Origin: Poa pratensis
Lineage: Eukaryota; Streptophyta; Magnoliopsida; Poales; Poaceae
DNA: 64,000 bases
Direction: 5' to 3'
Assembly: GCA_947311845.1 (NCBI GenBank)
Contig: CAMZMU010000111.1
Location: 14,824,799-14,888,798 of the forward strand
Shown here in pieces: positions 52,745-64,000 of this stretch. The notes beneath the pieces were generated by a model, which saw only the letters and a list, made by a program, of their open reading frames with translations, made no database searches and had not been told where the DNA came from. The first letter of the stretch is position 1. Every line of letters begins with the position of its first letter. The position numbers and the translations under genes were made by a program.

Positions 52745-55525
52745 GAGATACTTGCGCAACAATTGCAGCGATGTGCTATAAGACCACAACTACTACCTTA
52801 GCCTAATGTCGCAACCCCAACCCGATTATAAGTACCAGCATGAAACAGACACACAACGCAGATGATGCACCCTAAGGTTTCAGAGCATAACTACATAGAT
52901 CCTAAAACATCAATCAACAACAAGATAAAGTGCTTTCGAACAACAGCATACTCTATCTCTGAACTTTATTCATACACGTGAGCAACAAGACGCCCATATT
53001 CAGTTCAGTTTAGCTCTCAGGGGTCTATATACTGATGGTCATGTATATTTCCAATTTAGATAGGTAAAGCATGCTAGCAAAACACTGATGACAGAGCAAT
53101 ATCACAGCAGTTTTGAGTTTTGGAACAATGTACAGTTTAGCATATAAATTCAGAGATGTCCATGTAATAAAGTCTGCTAATGATAAGAAGTCCAGAACCT
53201 GCTCATGTGTTTCAGTTTTAGCTCTAACCAACACTCCTAAATACACAATCAAGCAGGATATATATTTACATGACAGCACTACAGCAGTTCTAACCCACAG
53301 GAGTAAGTGTTTTAGGCAATTTCAGAGATGAACAGTGGAGATAGGGCAGTTGTTTCAGGTGATCCAAATATTGCTAAATCGTTTTATTTTACATGAGTAC
53401 GTTAGAACAGCTAACAAATCGCTTTCTATCTGTTTGACCACAACCATCGTGTAAAGATAAATTCCCACCATGTCCGATTCCTCACTCATCCCTTTTGGTG
53501 ATGACACTAAAGCTGGAATGTGAAACATGGGAGCATGCAGGTGTATATACTCACAAATCAGGTATGAATATTCCTTTGTAGAAAGGAGAGATAACATGAT
53601 AGAGCATAGAGATATGCAGATAAATGAGAGTAAAAGGATACCTAAGCTTATGTTCACTTAACCAGCTAATATCCATCAGTAATCAATTATACACTTTTCA
53701 GGGACAAAAAATCAATCAGAATTGGATTGTACAATTAGGAGAGCTATCAGCTACCTGAAAAAAAACATAGAGGCAGTGTAACTAAAATTTGTGAGCCCAC
53801 ACAATAACATTCAAGGTTGGGTTCTCTCGAACTGCACTAAGAAGCGCATAAACCATAGCACTGTCAAATAGGAGGCATGCAAGTTAATGAAATTGTTAGA
53901 AGATCTCATATATATGCCTCATAAAGCTCATTTAGTTTATCAGATCCAAGGACAGAGATACTCGGAACTAAATATGCAACTATTTATAAAATATCTAGCA
54001 AGCCAAAATTCGGAAGTTTGTCTCTCAACACATACAAAGCATCTTCTTAGTCGATGACACGGACGCTTATTCACCACAGCTACAACAGCACGACATTCCC
54101 AGTCCGTTGAAGCGTCCTTAAATTTTATCGGTCGTACTCACGACAGATCTTGCAAATTTTACATACCCTACACCATAAATTGTAACAAAGGAACATGCAA
54201 CGGTCAGTTCACAAAAAAAAACAGTGAACATAAGTACATAGAGAAGGAAGTATTCTGGGTATGTCTTACCACTCAAATATGATGATAATGACTTGTGGAT
54301 ATATTCATCCTCAATCAAGAACAGAGTCAATGAAAAAAAGAGTTACCCTCCCTCCAAAAAACAAATATAAAAAGCTCTCTCTTGTCTAATCATCCCAGAT
54401 ATAATTTTCTTTCAAGTTTGGAAACATCAGGCACTAATTTGAGATATTCACCATGACCATTCTGTACAGGGAGAATTGTTAAGATTGTAGTCAAATAAAA
54501 GCACGATAATGTGTACTACAATGAAAAGAAAGCATACCGTCTCGAGAAGAGTCGAACATAGTTTTATTTCCAACCTTGTAACCCATTGAACCACTTATAG
54601 TGATGCCTAAGAAACAATAGAAGTAAATATTTAACATTGCCAATGATATGTCAAGAGAGGCATTTATAAGAGGACATGCAAGAAAGCATTCCGTATTAGA
54701 ATGAACTTGGTTCAAAGAACATTGGCAATTCTAGATTATTTGACTGAACCAGCTATGCAAGAATAAATTTCTAATTAGAACACAAGACGTAATTAATCTT
54801 CGATAGACAATTCGTTAAGCGTTGTGAATCAGTATTTTCTGGAACAGAGTACTTAGTTCCACGTGCATCGGCTGGAACTTGGAACACGGAAATACAAAAG
54901 AGTGAATTATGGTGGTCAGGAAGATGAAGTCGACCTACGGCGTGATGTCTTCACCAAGTATGACTTTCCCACTCCGTCCGTCGCTCCATGGCCTATGAGC
55001 TAAATAACTCAAGAACTCCCAATGTATGCCTCGGTGTATCAGTCTGCAGCACACAAGCGACAATCAGATGAAGATATTCAAGCATTTTTCACCTCTTTTA
55101 TGCATGGTGAACTTGATGCACAGAAAATTTGAAAAAATGGGGATTTAAGCACTTAATGATTAGAAAACAAGCAAGCTGAAACTAACTACAGAGTAAAAAC
55201 ACTATAAGATTGAATCTTTCTTTTCAGGAGGAAAAATTTCAACCTGTTATAAGATTTAAGGGATAAGTTGGGCTTCCAGTATTACCTTCAGGTTGCTGCA
55301 GTGGCTGTGCTTTGCGTGCAGCCAGAAACATGTTACAGTGCACTAATCACATATGTGCTCCACACTCTGATTTCCCTGGTGCCCATTGAGCTCAGAGGGG
55401 ACAGGGAAACTGAGGATCAGCACGGAATCGCCTTGCGTATGGCAACATCGTTCTCCCTCTCGAGAAAAGAAACAAAAGAAGAGATATGATCAGAACACAG
55501 TGATACAGTAGGGCATGTGCATTAC
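52745..55525. other. Intergenic sequence, nothing recognised
   Basis: About 2.8 kb of AT-rich DNA with scattered short frames. I saw no repeat structure and no conserved domain. An untranslated or poorly conserved transcript cannot be excluded. Confidence 0.4.
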
Positions 55526-55690
55526 CCGTCAAGCATGATGCCACGGGTGACAGAGTTCCGACATGGGCATTCTGTCAAACACCCTGCACACGTCGGCCAT
55601 GGGCGCACCACAGGGTGTTGTTCCAGCGAGTCCAGATCGTAGCGGCCAAGTCGGGCGTAGGCAGCTAGCGCGAGAGCCGGCCACCAGACC
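55526..55690 (-). pseudogene. Pentatricopeptide-repeat-like coding scrap
   Basis: On the minus strand two adjacent frames read DVCRVFDRMP and CRNSVTRGIMLDG, together resembling one PPR unit (VFD-MP-RN-V-WN-ML-G); AAYARLGRYDLDSL comes just before. A one-base shift separates the pieces. PPR proteins act on organelle RNA, but this is far too short to work. The longer 176-residue frame that includes part of it (56052-55522) is otherwise low-complexity. Confidence 0.35.
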
Positions 55691-56091
55691 AAGAGGAGTG
55701 GAGTGAGAGCAGGGAGAAAAAGAGGAGGGAGAGGAAACCTGAACCAGCCCGCCGCCGTCTGCTGTGGCTCCAGCCGGTGAGCCTCACGCGCGACGGGAAG
55801 AGGAGCTCGACCATTGGGTGGCGCAAGGGGAGGGGCGGAGGAAGCGCGAGGAGAAGGCTGGAGGCGGCGGCAACAACGGAACGGGTTAGGTTTTTTACCG
55901 CCGGCTGCTTCTCCACGCGACCTCCTTTCACCTCCAGTACAAAAACGAGTAGAGCACGTACGACGACAAACAAAGACGAGAAAACCACCCTGTGAGCGCC
56001 ACGTGGATAGTCCGAGAGGGCGCCCCGGGGGTGGACACTTGCTTGTCTTCAATGCTTTGTAGTATCCTTTGTGTGTGTTTTGTACGAGCCA

Positions 56092-56225
56092 GATGCTCTA
56101 ATTTTGCCAACCCTGCCTTTCCATGACATTGGGTTGCTGATAGGTAGGGTGGGTCTTGCATCGGGTGGGTTCCACATGTCAGCGACCCAAAATCAGGAAT
56201 TCACGGTTGGCAAAGTTAGAGGATC
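56092..56225. repeat. Short inverted-repeat element (possible MITE)
   Basis: Left arm 56092-56112 (GATGCTCTAATTTTGCCAAC) and right arm 56205-56225 are complementary at 19 of 21 positions, 134 bp in all. No clear TSD. Confidence 0.5.
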
Positions 56226-56291
56226 CCGCCCCGTTTTGTACTAGTACGGCCTTTGCGCTTGTTTCTCAGGATAGTTTGGATGATCACGTAT

Positions 56292-56308
56292 GAAATATGG
56301 ACAGTGCT
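56292..56308. repeat. 17-bp target-site duplication of the retroposon, left copy
   Basis: GAAATATGGACAGTGCT, repeated exactly at 57299-57315 after the poly(A). It straddles the junction between the Mutator TSD and TIR. Confidence 0.92.
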
Positions 56309-57298
56309 GCAGTTGAACAAATTCTTATCCTCTCCCTTCCCTTCCCTTCTCTCCCAGCTTCTGCTTCCTGAGAGCGACCTCGCCGTGCCCGGACCAAACC
56401 GAGGCCTCTCCGGCCGGCTCTGCCGGTTGGAGATGGCTAAGGGGAGGTGCCGGTGGTCTCCCTCCTGTGCATACTAGTAGTAGGTGTGTTTCCCTTGTGG
56501 AGTTTGGCGCTATGCCGTGTAGGAGTGGTTCTTCGGTGCGTCCAGGCCGTGCCGGAGTGGGTGAGGTTCTTCTTCCTTGCCGGCGTCCGAGGTGGGCGGC
56601 GGGGAGGTTCGGATCTGACCGCTGCGTGTTCAATAAGCCTGCTTGGCGGCAGATCGAGTGGTCTGAGTTGGCCCCTGCTTTTCTCTCCTGCGGGCATGGA
56701 GCTCGGGGAAGGGAAGATCGGGTGCGGACGAAGATGCTCTTGCTCAGCTGTCTTCCTCTTCGGGCGTGGATCTTCGGCTCTGCTCCTCTGGCCGGCCTCG
56801 GAGGCGAGGGGAGGAGCGGGTGGAGGTCGGCGTTCCCTTTTGTTTGCAGGTGGTTCTGGTCTCCTTCGTCGACGTTTGTGGTCCGGCCGGCCGTGGTGGC
56901 AAGGGGATCTGCGTCCGGAGGTGGTGCGGGGCTCGTGGTGGTGGTCCTAGGTGGTGAGGCGCCGGCTGGTTGCAGGGTGGTGGCGGGGAGCGGCTGCTGT
57001 GGCCGTATGCGTTCAGCGACGGCTCGGATCCGTCCTTCTGCGGCGGACAGCTTCTGCGGCCTCTACAAGGTGTGGCGGCGACTTCTTCCCGCCGGCAAGA
57101 GGTACGGCGGCGCTGCGGTCATCGCCTAGGTGCTTGGGGCAAGCGCTGGATCCGATCGTGATCTCTTCAGGCTTCTCGGGGTGCTCCGTGCAAATTTCTG
57201 GGTTCTTCTGTATTTTCTTTGTTTCTGTTGGACCTAGCTGTAATTTGTACCGAGTTCCTGTTATTTGATTCGGATCCTTTCCTCAAAAAAAAAAAAAA
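56309..57298 (+). mobile_element. Poly(A)-tailed non-LTR retroposon with perfect 17-bp TSD
   Basis: 990 bp: a TC-rich start, a GC-rich body, then a T-rich 3' part ending in 14 A (57285-57298). The two TSD copies are identical, showing LINE-type target-primed insertion with little later change. Overlapping frames of 220 and 167 codons are Gly/Arg/Ser-rich and show no domain, so they may be non-coding. It could be a LINE-derived non-autonomous family or a retrocopy of an unknown transcript. Confidence 0.88.
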
Positions 57299-57829
57299 GA
57301 AATATGGACAGTGCTATGTTTAGAACGGTCTGAAATTAGTGCTAACTGTAGAACGTTCCGACAAGAATCATTCCGACAGTCCGGCCCGACCGAACATGCA
57401 CAGTTTAGTCTTAATCGCGACGGAAAAAAGCGACTCCCGCGTCCATGCAGCCCAAAATGATAAAAAGCCAACTCGCATGTGCATGTACAGAGTCCGTCCA
57501 AAATTAGTTACGTCATCAGCATTAAATGAAGAAATCTGAAAATTTAAAAAGCTTTATAGCTTAAAATGTTTATCCGATTTGAAATCCGTTTTCACTACTG
57601 GGCTAGTCGCGACGAGATCTTCGAAACTAGATCCCATGTTGATATGTTCTGACAACTTTTTTTCGCACGACAAAGTTACCCACCAGTAACACGTGAGTTA
57701 TCCAACATGTTGTATGTAAGTTACCCACCATATCAACGAATAGTGTTTTGGCTTGGAATTGGATCCCAATTTTTGTTTTTATTTTTTATTTTTTCAAATT
57801 TTAAAGTTAAAATCTAGTTCCATGAGTGA

Positions 57830-59060
57830 GTAAATATTTTGGGATGTTAAATGTATCGTGGACAAAGTGTGTAACTATACGCTAAAACCCTCGTGCAATT
57901 CCATAAGTTATAGGGTGATAACTATGTTGATTTCATGGTGACAACTACACCCTGTAACAGATGGTTAACTCCAAGTACCAGGGTGAGTAACTAAATACGT
58001 TATGTATTAGTAACTATTATCCCTAGAGTAGGGTAACTACATCGATTCCACCGTGAATAATTATATCATGAATATAAGGTAACTCCATCAGTATAGGGTG
58101 AGTAACTAAATACGTTATGTATTAGTAACTATTATCGCTAGAGTAGGGTAACTACATCGATTCCACCGTGAATAATTATATCATGAATATAAGGTAACTC
58201 CATCAGTATAGGGTGAGTAACTAAATACGTTATGTATTAGTAACTATTATCGCTAGAGTAGGGTAACTACATCGATTCCACCGTGAATAATTATATCATG
58301 AACATATGGGTAACTCCATCAGTAATTGGTGGGTAACTATTACCGGGAAAGTACGGTAACTACATCGATTTCTGCTGGATAACTATATCACGATCGCATG
58401 GGTAACTCCATAAGTTCTGGATGGTTAACTATTACCGAGACTATAGGGTAACTACATCGATTCAATGTGGATAATTACATCATGAATATATGGGTAACTC
58501 CATCAGTTCTTGGTGGGTAACTGTTATCGAGACAGTAGGGTAACTACATTCATTCCGTAGGGATAAATATATGATAAACACATGGGTAACTCCATCAGTT
58601 ATGGGTGGGTAATTCCATTAGTACTGTGTGGGTGACTATTATCAAGAGAGTAGGGTAACTACATCGATTTCGTGGTGAATAACTATATCATTATATCATG
58701 AACGCATCGATAACTCCAACAGTTTAGGGTGGGTAACTCCTTCAGTTCTGTGTGGGTAACTATTATCGAAATAATAAGGTAACTATATCGATTTCGTCGT
58801 GGATTCGTGGTGGCTAACTATATCATGAACACATGGGTAACTCCATAAGTTCTGCGTGGGTAACTCCATTAGCACTTGATGTGTACTATTACCGAGAGAG
58901 TATGGTAACTATATAGATTTCGTGTTGGATAACTATATCGTGAATGCATGGGTAACTCCATCATTACAGCGTGGATAACTCAATTAGTTATGCTGGGTAA
59001 CTATTATCGACAGACTATGACATATACAACGATTTCATGGTGGCTAACTATATCATGAAA
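57830..59060. repeat. GGTAACT-rich tandem repeat region with 115-bp core
   Basis: From 57981 to about 58302 a 115-bp unit is repeated almost exactly about 2.8 times (GGGTGAGTAACTAAATACG at 57981, 58096 and 58211). To the right, more diverged units with GGGTAACTACATCGATT and GGGTAACTCCATCAG alternate to about 59060. Confidence 0.85.
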
Positions 59061-59956
59061 ATTATGGTGATAATAAGAACATCTAAAGACCGGAGAAGTG
59101 AGCTAGTGTTGAAGTGAGCGCCAGAGAAGGAGCTTGAGGAGGGTAGCACCGCCGGAGCAGTTAGAGGTGGAGAGGCGCCGGTAGCAGGAGAGCTCGCCAG
59201 CCAGAGGGCCGAGCCGGGTAGACGAGCATGACCTAGCCGGCGGAGAGAGGTCATCAAAGATAGAGGAGGCTGAGTGGAACTAGGCAGAGAGCTCGTGATG
59301 ACGAAGCATGCTCAACGTCATAGTTGAGAGCGTCACCGACGGCTGGAGCTCGAGTCGAGTTGGTCCAACGTGACTTGTCGTAGGTCAGTGAGGTTCGTTG
59401 AGGACCGAGGATGGCCGGCGTAGGTTTGGGCTCACCGGCGAGGTCCCGAGAGGACAACTCCGTGCTTATAAGGGTCAGTGAGGGGCGTGACGAGTCTGGC
59501 ATAAATATATTAATGTGGTCAGATAGCTCGGCAACGAGAGCCTGCCAGGTACCCACACAACTTAGGGTGGGCAACGCCCATACAACGACACAAACGAATC
59601 AACCGGTCGACATCTCGGCGTGACGACACATAGGGGGTCTGTGAGACGGCGGGGCAATCGACGAGCGAGATGTCGTCACACGGCCGGGCAGCACACAACT
59701 ACGTTGCACATACAACGTACATGTATCCAACAAACTAGCTAGCTAGCAGACTGTGTCGTGTTAATGGATGGATTGCATGAGGTAATTGATCTGCTGCTGC
59801 TAGCTACCGACAAAACAAAATGGCACGCCATGCGTGGATGGATACTTGCACGTGGAGGCCCGCCTCGGAGTGGTCTGATCTTGCTCAGCTTAGGCAACGA
59901 AGGCAGCAGCCGAACATGTGCGCGACGCACTCAAGTGGGGACCTCTCACGGGCACG
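59061..59956. other. Right interior of the Mutator-like element
   Basis: Moderately GC-rich, with overlapping short frames on both strands (for example 59574-59254 minus, 106 codons). No domain recognised. It could be an unidentified captured fragment. Confidence 0.3.
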
Positions 59957-60077
59957 GATTCGCTGACGTTGCCCTCGCTGACTTTGCGTGACTTTGAGTC
60001 ACTTACATGTGGGGCCCACCATGTGTGGGGCCCACATGTAAGTGACTCAACGTCAGCGGGAGCAAAGTCAGCGAATC
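59957..60077. repeat. Near-palindrome around GTGGGGCCCAC
   Basis: The inner arms 59996-60019 and 60025-60048 pair at 23 of 24 bases around a 5-nt CATGT loop; outer arms (GATTCGCTGAC...GTCAGCGAATC) extend it to 121 bp with an offset. Confidence 0.8.
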
Positions 60078-60206
60078 TCAATAGACCTCTCACATGCACA
60101 AAAGCTGTGACACGTAAGACGCGTTGCGAAATCGTTCGGTCAGGAGCAGTCCGCCGCGTAAGATTAACTTTAGACCGTTCTAAAAGTAGAAATTCCCATG
60201 AAATAT

Positions 60207-62318
60207 TTGATTTAACTTTCCTAACCAAAATAATCTAGAGAGAACACTCTGGAATCCCCTGTTTTTTTCCTCATTACTTTAGTCTACGGGGGCTTAAACA
60301 CTGTTCTCTATACATCTAAGAAAGTATGTACAACTACACATATAAATGCAAATGAAGAAAGTAACTCATATATACTTATTCAGTTATTTGAGTAATGTGA
60401 CAAGTTTAGTCTACTTAAATTTACAGATAATTTAACTAGGACAAAGTATATTCTTAAACATCTTAATATATATTTTTAAGGACAAAACATAGTTCAGTTT
60501 TGCACCAGTGTATTTTTATGGAATAATGCTACAGTTGTACATGTGTTAGTATATATAGGCATTGTTACATTGTAAGATACACTAGATATATACTAGATAA
60601 TAGCATTTGAGATAATATATTGAAGATGTATCAAATAATATACCGATGTATACATTTTATGGATATATATGGGATGTCGAGGTATAACAAATTAGTATAA
60701 ATATGTTATCAATAAACAAGAATTCAAATTCTCTCATTCTCCATCATTAGTACACATGAATACAAAAAAAATCATTTTTCGTTGGAGTTAGATTTCGATT
60801 AATATATTGTGATGATCTTGAAGAAGTGTGTCGTGAGATTGGCGATGGTAATGTCATTCTAGCCTCCTTGCACGTTGGTGTCCAGTACGTGAACCTTAAC
60901 TACCGCTAATTTTGTACGATTATCCCAGCTATATTTGAAAAGAAATATGTATCATTATTCACATGCTATTCGAGGCGGAGATGTATTTGAAGAAAGACGG
61001 ACAACATAATTTGGAATTGAGGCAACAGGTAAAACATTTTTGCAAGAAGGTAGGTACACATGAAGAACATACTTTGGATGTATCTATTGAACCGGAAAGA
61101 TTGCACATCGGAAACACTCTACAGAATTTAGAGCTGATTTAATGACGAACTTTTACAAGGTGTTTTTTTTGGGACTTTTACAAGGTATTAAGAGTGGGTG
61201 ATGATGTACTCCCATCACAACCGTGTGGTATAAAATTGCGATGAGCCTTTTTACCTGGTTTTCACTTGCTTCTTGTACTTATGTTGCAGCGAGCCTTGAA
61301 TAGAATCTTAACTAAAGTTATATATTTATATACATTATTCTAGTTGCTTTATTAATAAGTAATTTTATGTTGTGTAGACATTCATGATGATGGTTCAGAG
61401 AACATATTTGAAGTGTGAGGATGAAGATGTAGGTGACGTGGACATCGAACTGTAGAACGAGGATTTGAATTATCGAGGAAAATACTTCAAGGACTGTCGG
61501 TATGTTTTGAGCATGCGGTTCTCCGTTGGTGCTAGTGGTGATGGATGTTGGCTTGGTTGTAGCCCATTTGCAAAAACAAATCATAACAACCAACTCACAC
61601 TCTCATTTGATAAGATTTTTATACTGCTACTTTTTAATTAACTTCCTTGTGTTTCTGTTATCATCAACCTACAGTCCATGTCTTCTTACTTTGAGATTGA
61701 TATTAGTCAAGTTTTGGAAAATTTCATTAGGTTTTGATTATGATAAGTTTCAGAAAACCAACCTAGTAGTTCACCTCGTGTGAAACTTGTTAAAGTTGCA
61801 CTGATTTCATACCTATAACTTGAAGAACTTAATTTTGTATGTGAAACTCGATTTTAATTATAGTCAAATCCCAACAAGTTGATCGAGAAGGGATAAGGAT
61901 GATTCAAGAGCCAGGAAAATCAATTTAGGTTGTGATGAATGGTAAGTGTAAGATTTATTGAGTAGAGATAATGAACCAAGATGTGAAGATATAAATTGAG
62001 TGCGATGAATATGGGATACGTTTAGATAAAGGAGGCACACATCAGATTCAAGTTTAAAGTACGTCGAAACTGTAAATTGTCCAAGAGTGTTAAGGGCAGT
62101 GGAAGAGTACGGATCCACACCATACCATGTAGTCTCTAATTGCAGCAACTTAACTCTGAAAAAGGTGACATGAGCTCAAAGCCTGCAACTCACCTTATCT
62201 TCAACTTGTTCTCTTTGCAATGTCTTACATTTGTCATGAAACTTTAGTGACCATGGTAAATTTCAAATACAAGAAGGCTAGCTCCTAATGTCGTGGCTAA
62301 AAGCCACACTACCATAGT
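60207..62318. other. AT-rich intergenic sequence, nothing recognised
   Basis: Short frames only. A 12-mer CTTTTACAAGGT is repeated around 61148-61185. I see no TIR, LTR or domain. Confidence 0.4.
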
Positions 62319-62640
62319 TGTTAGAAATATGGCCAAGAGGTAACCATGAAGATGATGATATTTTGATGTATTCATGATTTATTATATGTATCTGGAATAA
62401 TTGCTTTGTATGATTGGCAAGTGTGTGGCTTGTTTGTGAACCTCGCTACTTTTTAAAGATGTCCATACTCCCTAGTCGAAACTCATGTGAGGATACACAT
62501 GAATATTAGACAAGGTATTCGTCGATGGCTATATTTCGCAAGTCATAGACATGACCGAAGATGTCAAACGAATAATGTGCACACAACCTGGTGTTGGACT
62601 GACGCACCTTGAGACATGGAGAGAGCTATTGATTTGTTAA
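62319..62640 (+). repeat. Probable old Copia LTR fragment
   Basis: It starts TGTTAGAAATATGGCC, the start type of many cereal Copia LTRs, and includes ACTCATGTGAGGATACACAT and TGGTGTTGGACTGACG, which I recall from such LTRs. No partner LTR or TSD is found. Confidence 0.4.
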
Positions 62641-63372
62641 AAACAAAATCATTGCAAACATTCCATATAAACAAGGCACAAAACACACACAAATTTGAAC
62701 TTTATCAATACCATTCAACGATTTCTAATCATATTCAAATTATTAGTTGGAGGTGATAGATTTAAAGTTATATGCACTATACGCCACATTATTTATCAAA
62801 GGGGTATACGATAAACACGTGTTGTATTGATTAATCTTTGTCACAAAAACAACACTTATTACTACTTTGCCAAATTATTTTTTTAACAAAACTTTAGGAT
62901 GAAAAAATCACATGAAAATTTAAATTTTCTATGGTATCTTTATTTTCCAAAAATATTTGCGGAAAGTCTCGTATGTCCATTCATAAGATCAAGATACATA
63001 CATACAAACCCGTAAGTCATCATCCTCCGGGATAATACAAACTCATATAGTAATCACTTGAACGAATTATTAGTATCCAACAAACCGACTCCAGATCGAG
63101 AGTTCAGACCTCTCTGTTCCTAGGAGGGCCAACCATACACTGGGAGGCCAGCCACAGATTTCTAAGATAAGAATGCAGCAAATCAGAGCCCATCATCCTG
63201 CCATGTGGCAGCAAAAACATCGAATAGCAGTAGAGTGGAATGGAGTAGTGGACGTGGAGCAGCTGGAACTGGAAGCCCGGGACAGAAGAAAAATAGAGGC
63301 CCAGGGGAGCGCATAACTGCAGGAGCGTTTGACGTTTCGACACCTGCAGGGAAGACGAGAAGGGGACAGGAC
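62641..63372 (+). other. Upstream region of the CURT1-type gene
   Basis: AT-rich to about 63050, then GC-rich leader sequence before the ATG. No clear TATA box. The frame upstream of the ATG is open to about 63205 but has no ATG, so the start at 63373 stands. Confidence 0.45.
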
Positions 63373-64000
63373 ATGGCCGCAACGGCGTACTCCACGGCGC
63401 TTCTGGGTGGAGCAGCAGCCCGCCTCCCCGCCGTGGCGCCACCCTCCGTCCTTCTCCCACGGCGTGGCGTCTCTCCTCTTCGCCCCCAAGGTGCGCACGG
63501 TACATTCTGCAAAAGTATGTAATGTTCTTTTTGTCGTAGCTTCCCTAACAGTTACAACATGCTACGACGTTGATTAGATGCACCACGGCTTTCTCTGCTC
63601 CGGGTGAAGGCCTCTTCCGATGACACCTCGACTTCCGCCGCCAGCGGCGACGAGCTCGTCGACGACCTGAAAGCCAAGGTACGGAATTCATGGCTCAAAA
63701 GAGGACACTAACGTACCTAGCTAGCTAGAATGGCGAGTGAAATAGACTCAGTTTGAGTGATGTTTGCCTCTGGCAGTGGGACGCCGTCGAGAACAAGTCC
63801 ACCGTCCTCACCTACGCCGGCGGCGCCATCGTCGGCCTCTGGTTTTCGTCCGTCGTTGTAGGCGCCGTCAACTCCCTGCCTCTGGTACGCCGATCACCGC
63901 TGGTCACTCACGTCTTGGATCTTCGTCCCCCTGACACTCTATCTGGATGCTGCAGCTTCCCAAGATCATGGAGCTCGTTGGGCTCGGCTATACGGGATGG
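63373..64000 (+). CDS. CURT1-type thylakoid curvature protein, 5' part (cut by window edge)
   Basis: Exons 63373-63490, 63578-63678, 63777-63884 and 63956 to the edge; introns are GT-AG and phases agree, giving 124 residues so far. The ATG has a good context (GACATGGCC). The first ~55 residues are Ala/Arg/Pro/Ser-rich with few acids, typical of a chloroplast transit peptide. The mature part has LVDDLKAKWDAVENKS, likely the N-terminal amphipathic helix, then the first membrane segment STVLTYAGGAIVGLWFSSVV, a short loop, and the second segment starting LPKIMELVGLGYTGW. This is the CAAD/CURT1 domain, closest in my memory to CURT1A. CURT1 proteins oligomerise at grana margins and bend the thylakoid membrane. 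The second membrane segment's end and the C-terminal helix lie beyond the window. Confidence 0.9.

Larger units (their letters stand above)
56299..60197. mobile_element. Mutator-like DNA transposon, non-autonomous, hit by a retroposon
   Basis: The 9-bp TSD ATGAAATAT is at 56290-56298 and 60198-60206. The ends align without gaps over 33 bp (25 identical), including TTTAGAACGGTCT, and weaker similarity (GACCGAAC) continues further in. Removing the retroposon leaves about 2.89 kb. No transposase or captured gene is recognised; the interior is a GGTAACT tandem-repeat region plus 1 kb of ordinary sequence. Confidence 0.65.

Noticed and set aside
54344..54380. CCCTCCCTCC sequence as a Stowaway end
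   Set aside because: No TA-flanked canonical terminus and no partner end.
55522..56052. 176-codon minus-strand frame as a complete gene
   Set aside because: Only a PPR-like scrap at its end is recognisable, and that changes frame; the rest is Arg/Pro-rich.
56447..57129. 167- and 220-codon frames in the retroposon as genes
   Set aside because: They overlap in different frames, are low-complexity, and show no motif. Kept only as a question in the findings.
57981..58302. Tandem 115-bp repeats as a CRISPR-like array
   Set aside because: There are no unique spacers, the units abut directly, and the genome is a plant.
1..64000. tRNA, rRNA or other structured RNA genes
   Set aside because: The only tRNA-like sequences found are primer-binding sites; I saw no complete cloverleaf or rRNA stretch.

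Overview
The window is plant nuclear DNA from a cereal of the wheat/barley tribe (Triticeae). The evidence is a TGTTGGAAATATGCC-type Copia LTR followed by a tRNA-iMet primer site (BARE/WIS/Angela family), Athila-type Gypsy elements with a tRNA-Asp primer site, a Stowaway MITE, and intron-containing host genes with GC-rich exons. Most of the window is transposable elements. Three host genes are supported: a plantacyanin-type blue-copper protein (38080-38575, +), an AWPM-19-like membrane protein (49376-50213, -) and the 5' part of a CURT1-type thylakoid curvature gene (63373 to the window edge, +).

Bases 1-37409 are one nested stack, ordered by target-site duplications (TSDs). The base layer is a LINE, of which the ORF2 RNase H end (14895-15107) and poly(A) tail (37399-37409) remain. 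A large LTR element, whose 5' half lies left of the window, interrupts the LINE ORF; its ~2.47 kb 3' LTR is itself split by a very young Athila-type element (4552-12679, TSD GCGAG, one LTR substitution). A Copia element (15130-37390, TSD TTAAT) sits in the LINE 3' end. A BARE/Angela-like element (18159-33996, TSD GGGTT) splits its pol gene, and a second Athila-type element (22711-30321, TSD CTTAC) splits the integrase of the BARE-like element. Neither Athila-type element has a visible reverse transcriptase, so both look non-autonomous.

Bases 37410-42081 hold the plantacyanin gene and then a decayed Copia remnant broken up by a poly(A)-tailed retroposon (39196-40357) and a Mutator-like MITE (40961-41335), followed by a complete Stowaway MITE (41866-41987).

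Bases 42082-49144 are a 7.06 kb CACTA transposon (TIRs CACTACAYCACGGT, TSD CCT) without a visible transposase. It carries three consecutive exons of a host pectate lyase gene on the minus strand, with splice sites kept, inside what looks like a longer spliced transcription unit. A GC-rich divergent promoter-like region (46.5-47.5 kb) seems to drive both strands. The AWPM-19 gene begins 232 bp beyond the CACTA end and has a hAT/Ds-like element 125 bp upstream of its start codon.

Bases 50888-63372 are gene-poor. They contain a PPR-like coding scrap, a Mutator-like element with 9-bp TSDs (56299-60197) that was hit at its terminus by a retroposon with a 17-bp TSD and holds a 115-bp tandem array, and a probable old Copia LTR. 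The CURT1-type gene occupies the right edge. Coordinates and splice sites were read by eye; nothing was compared with a database.
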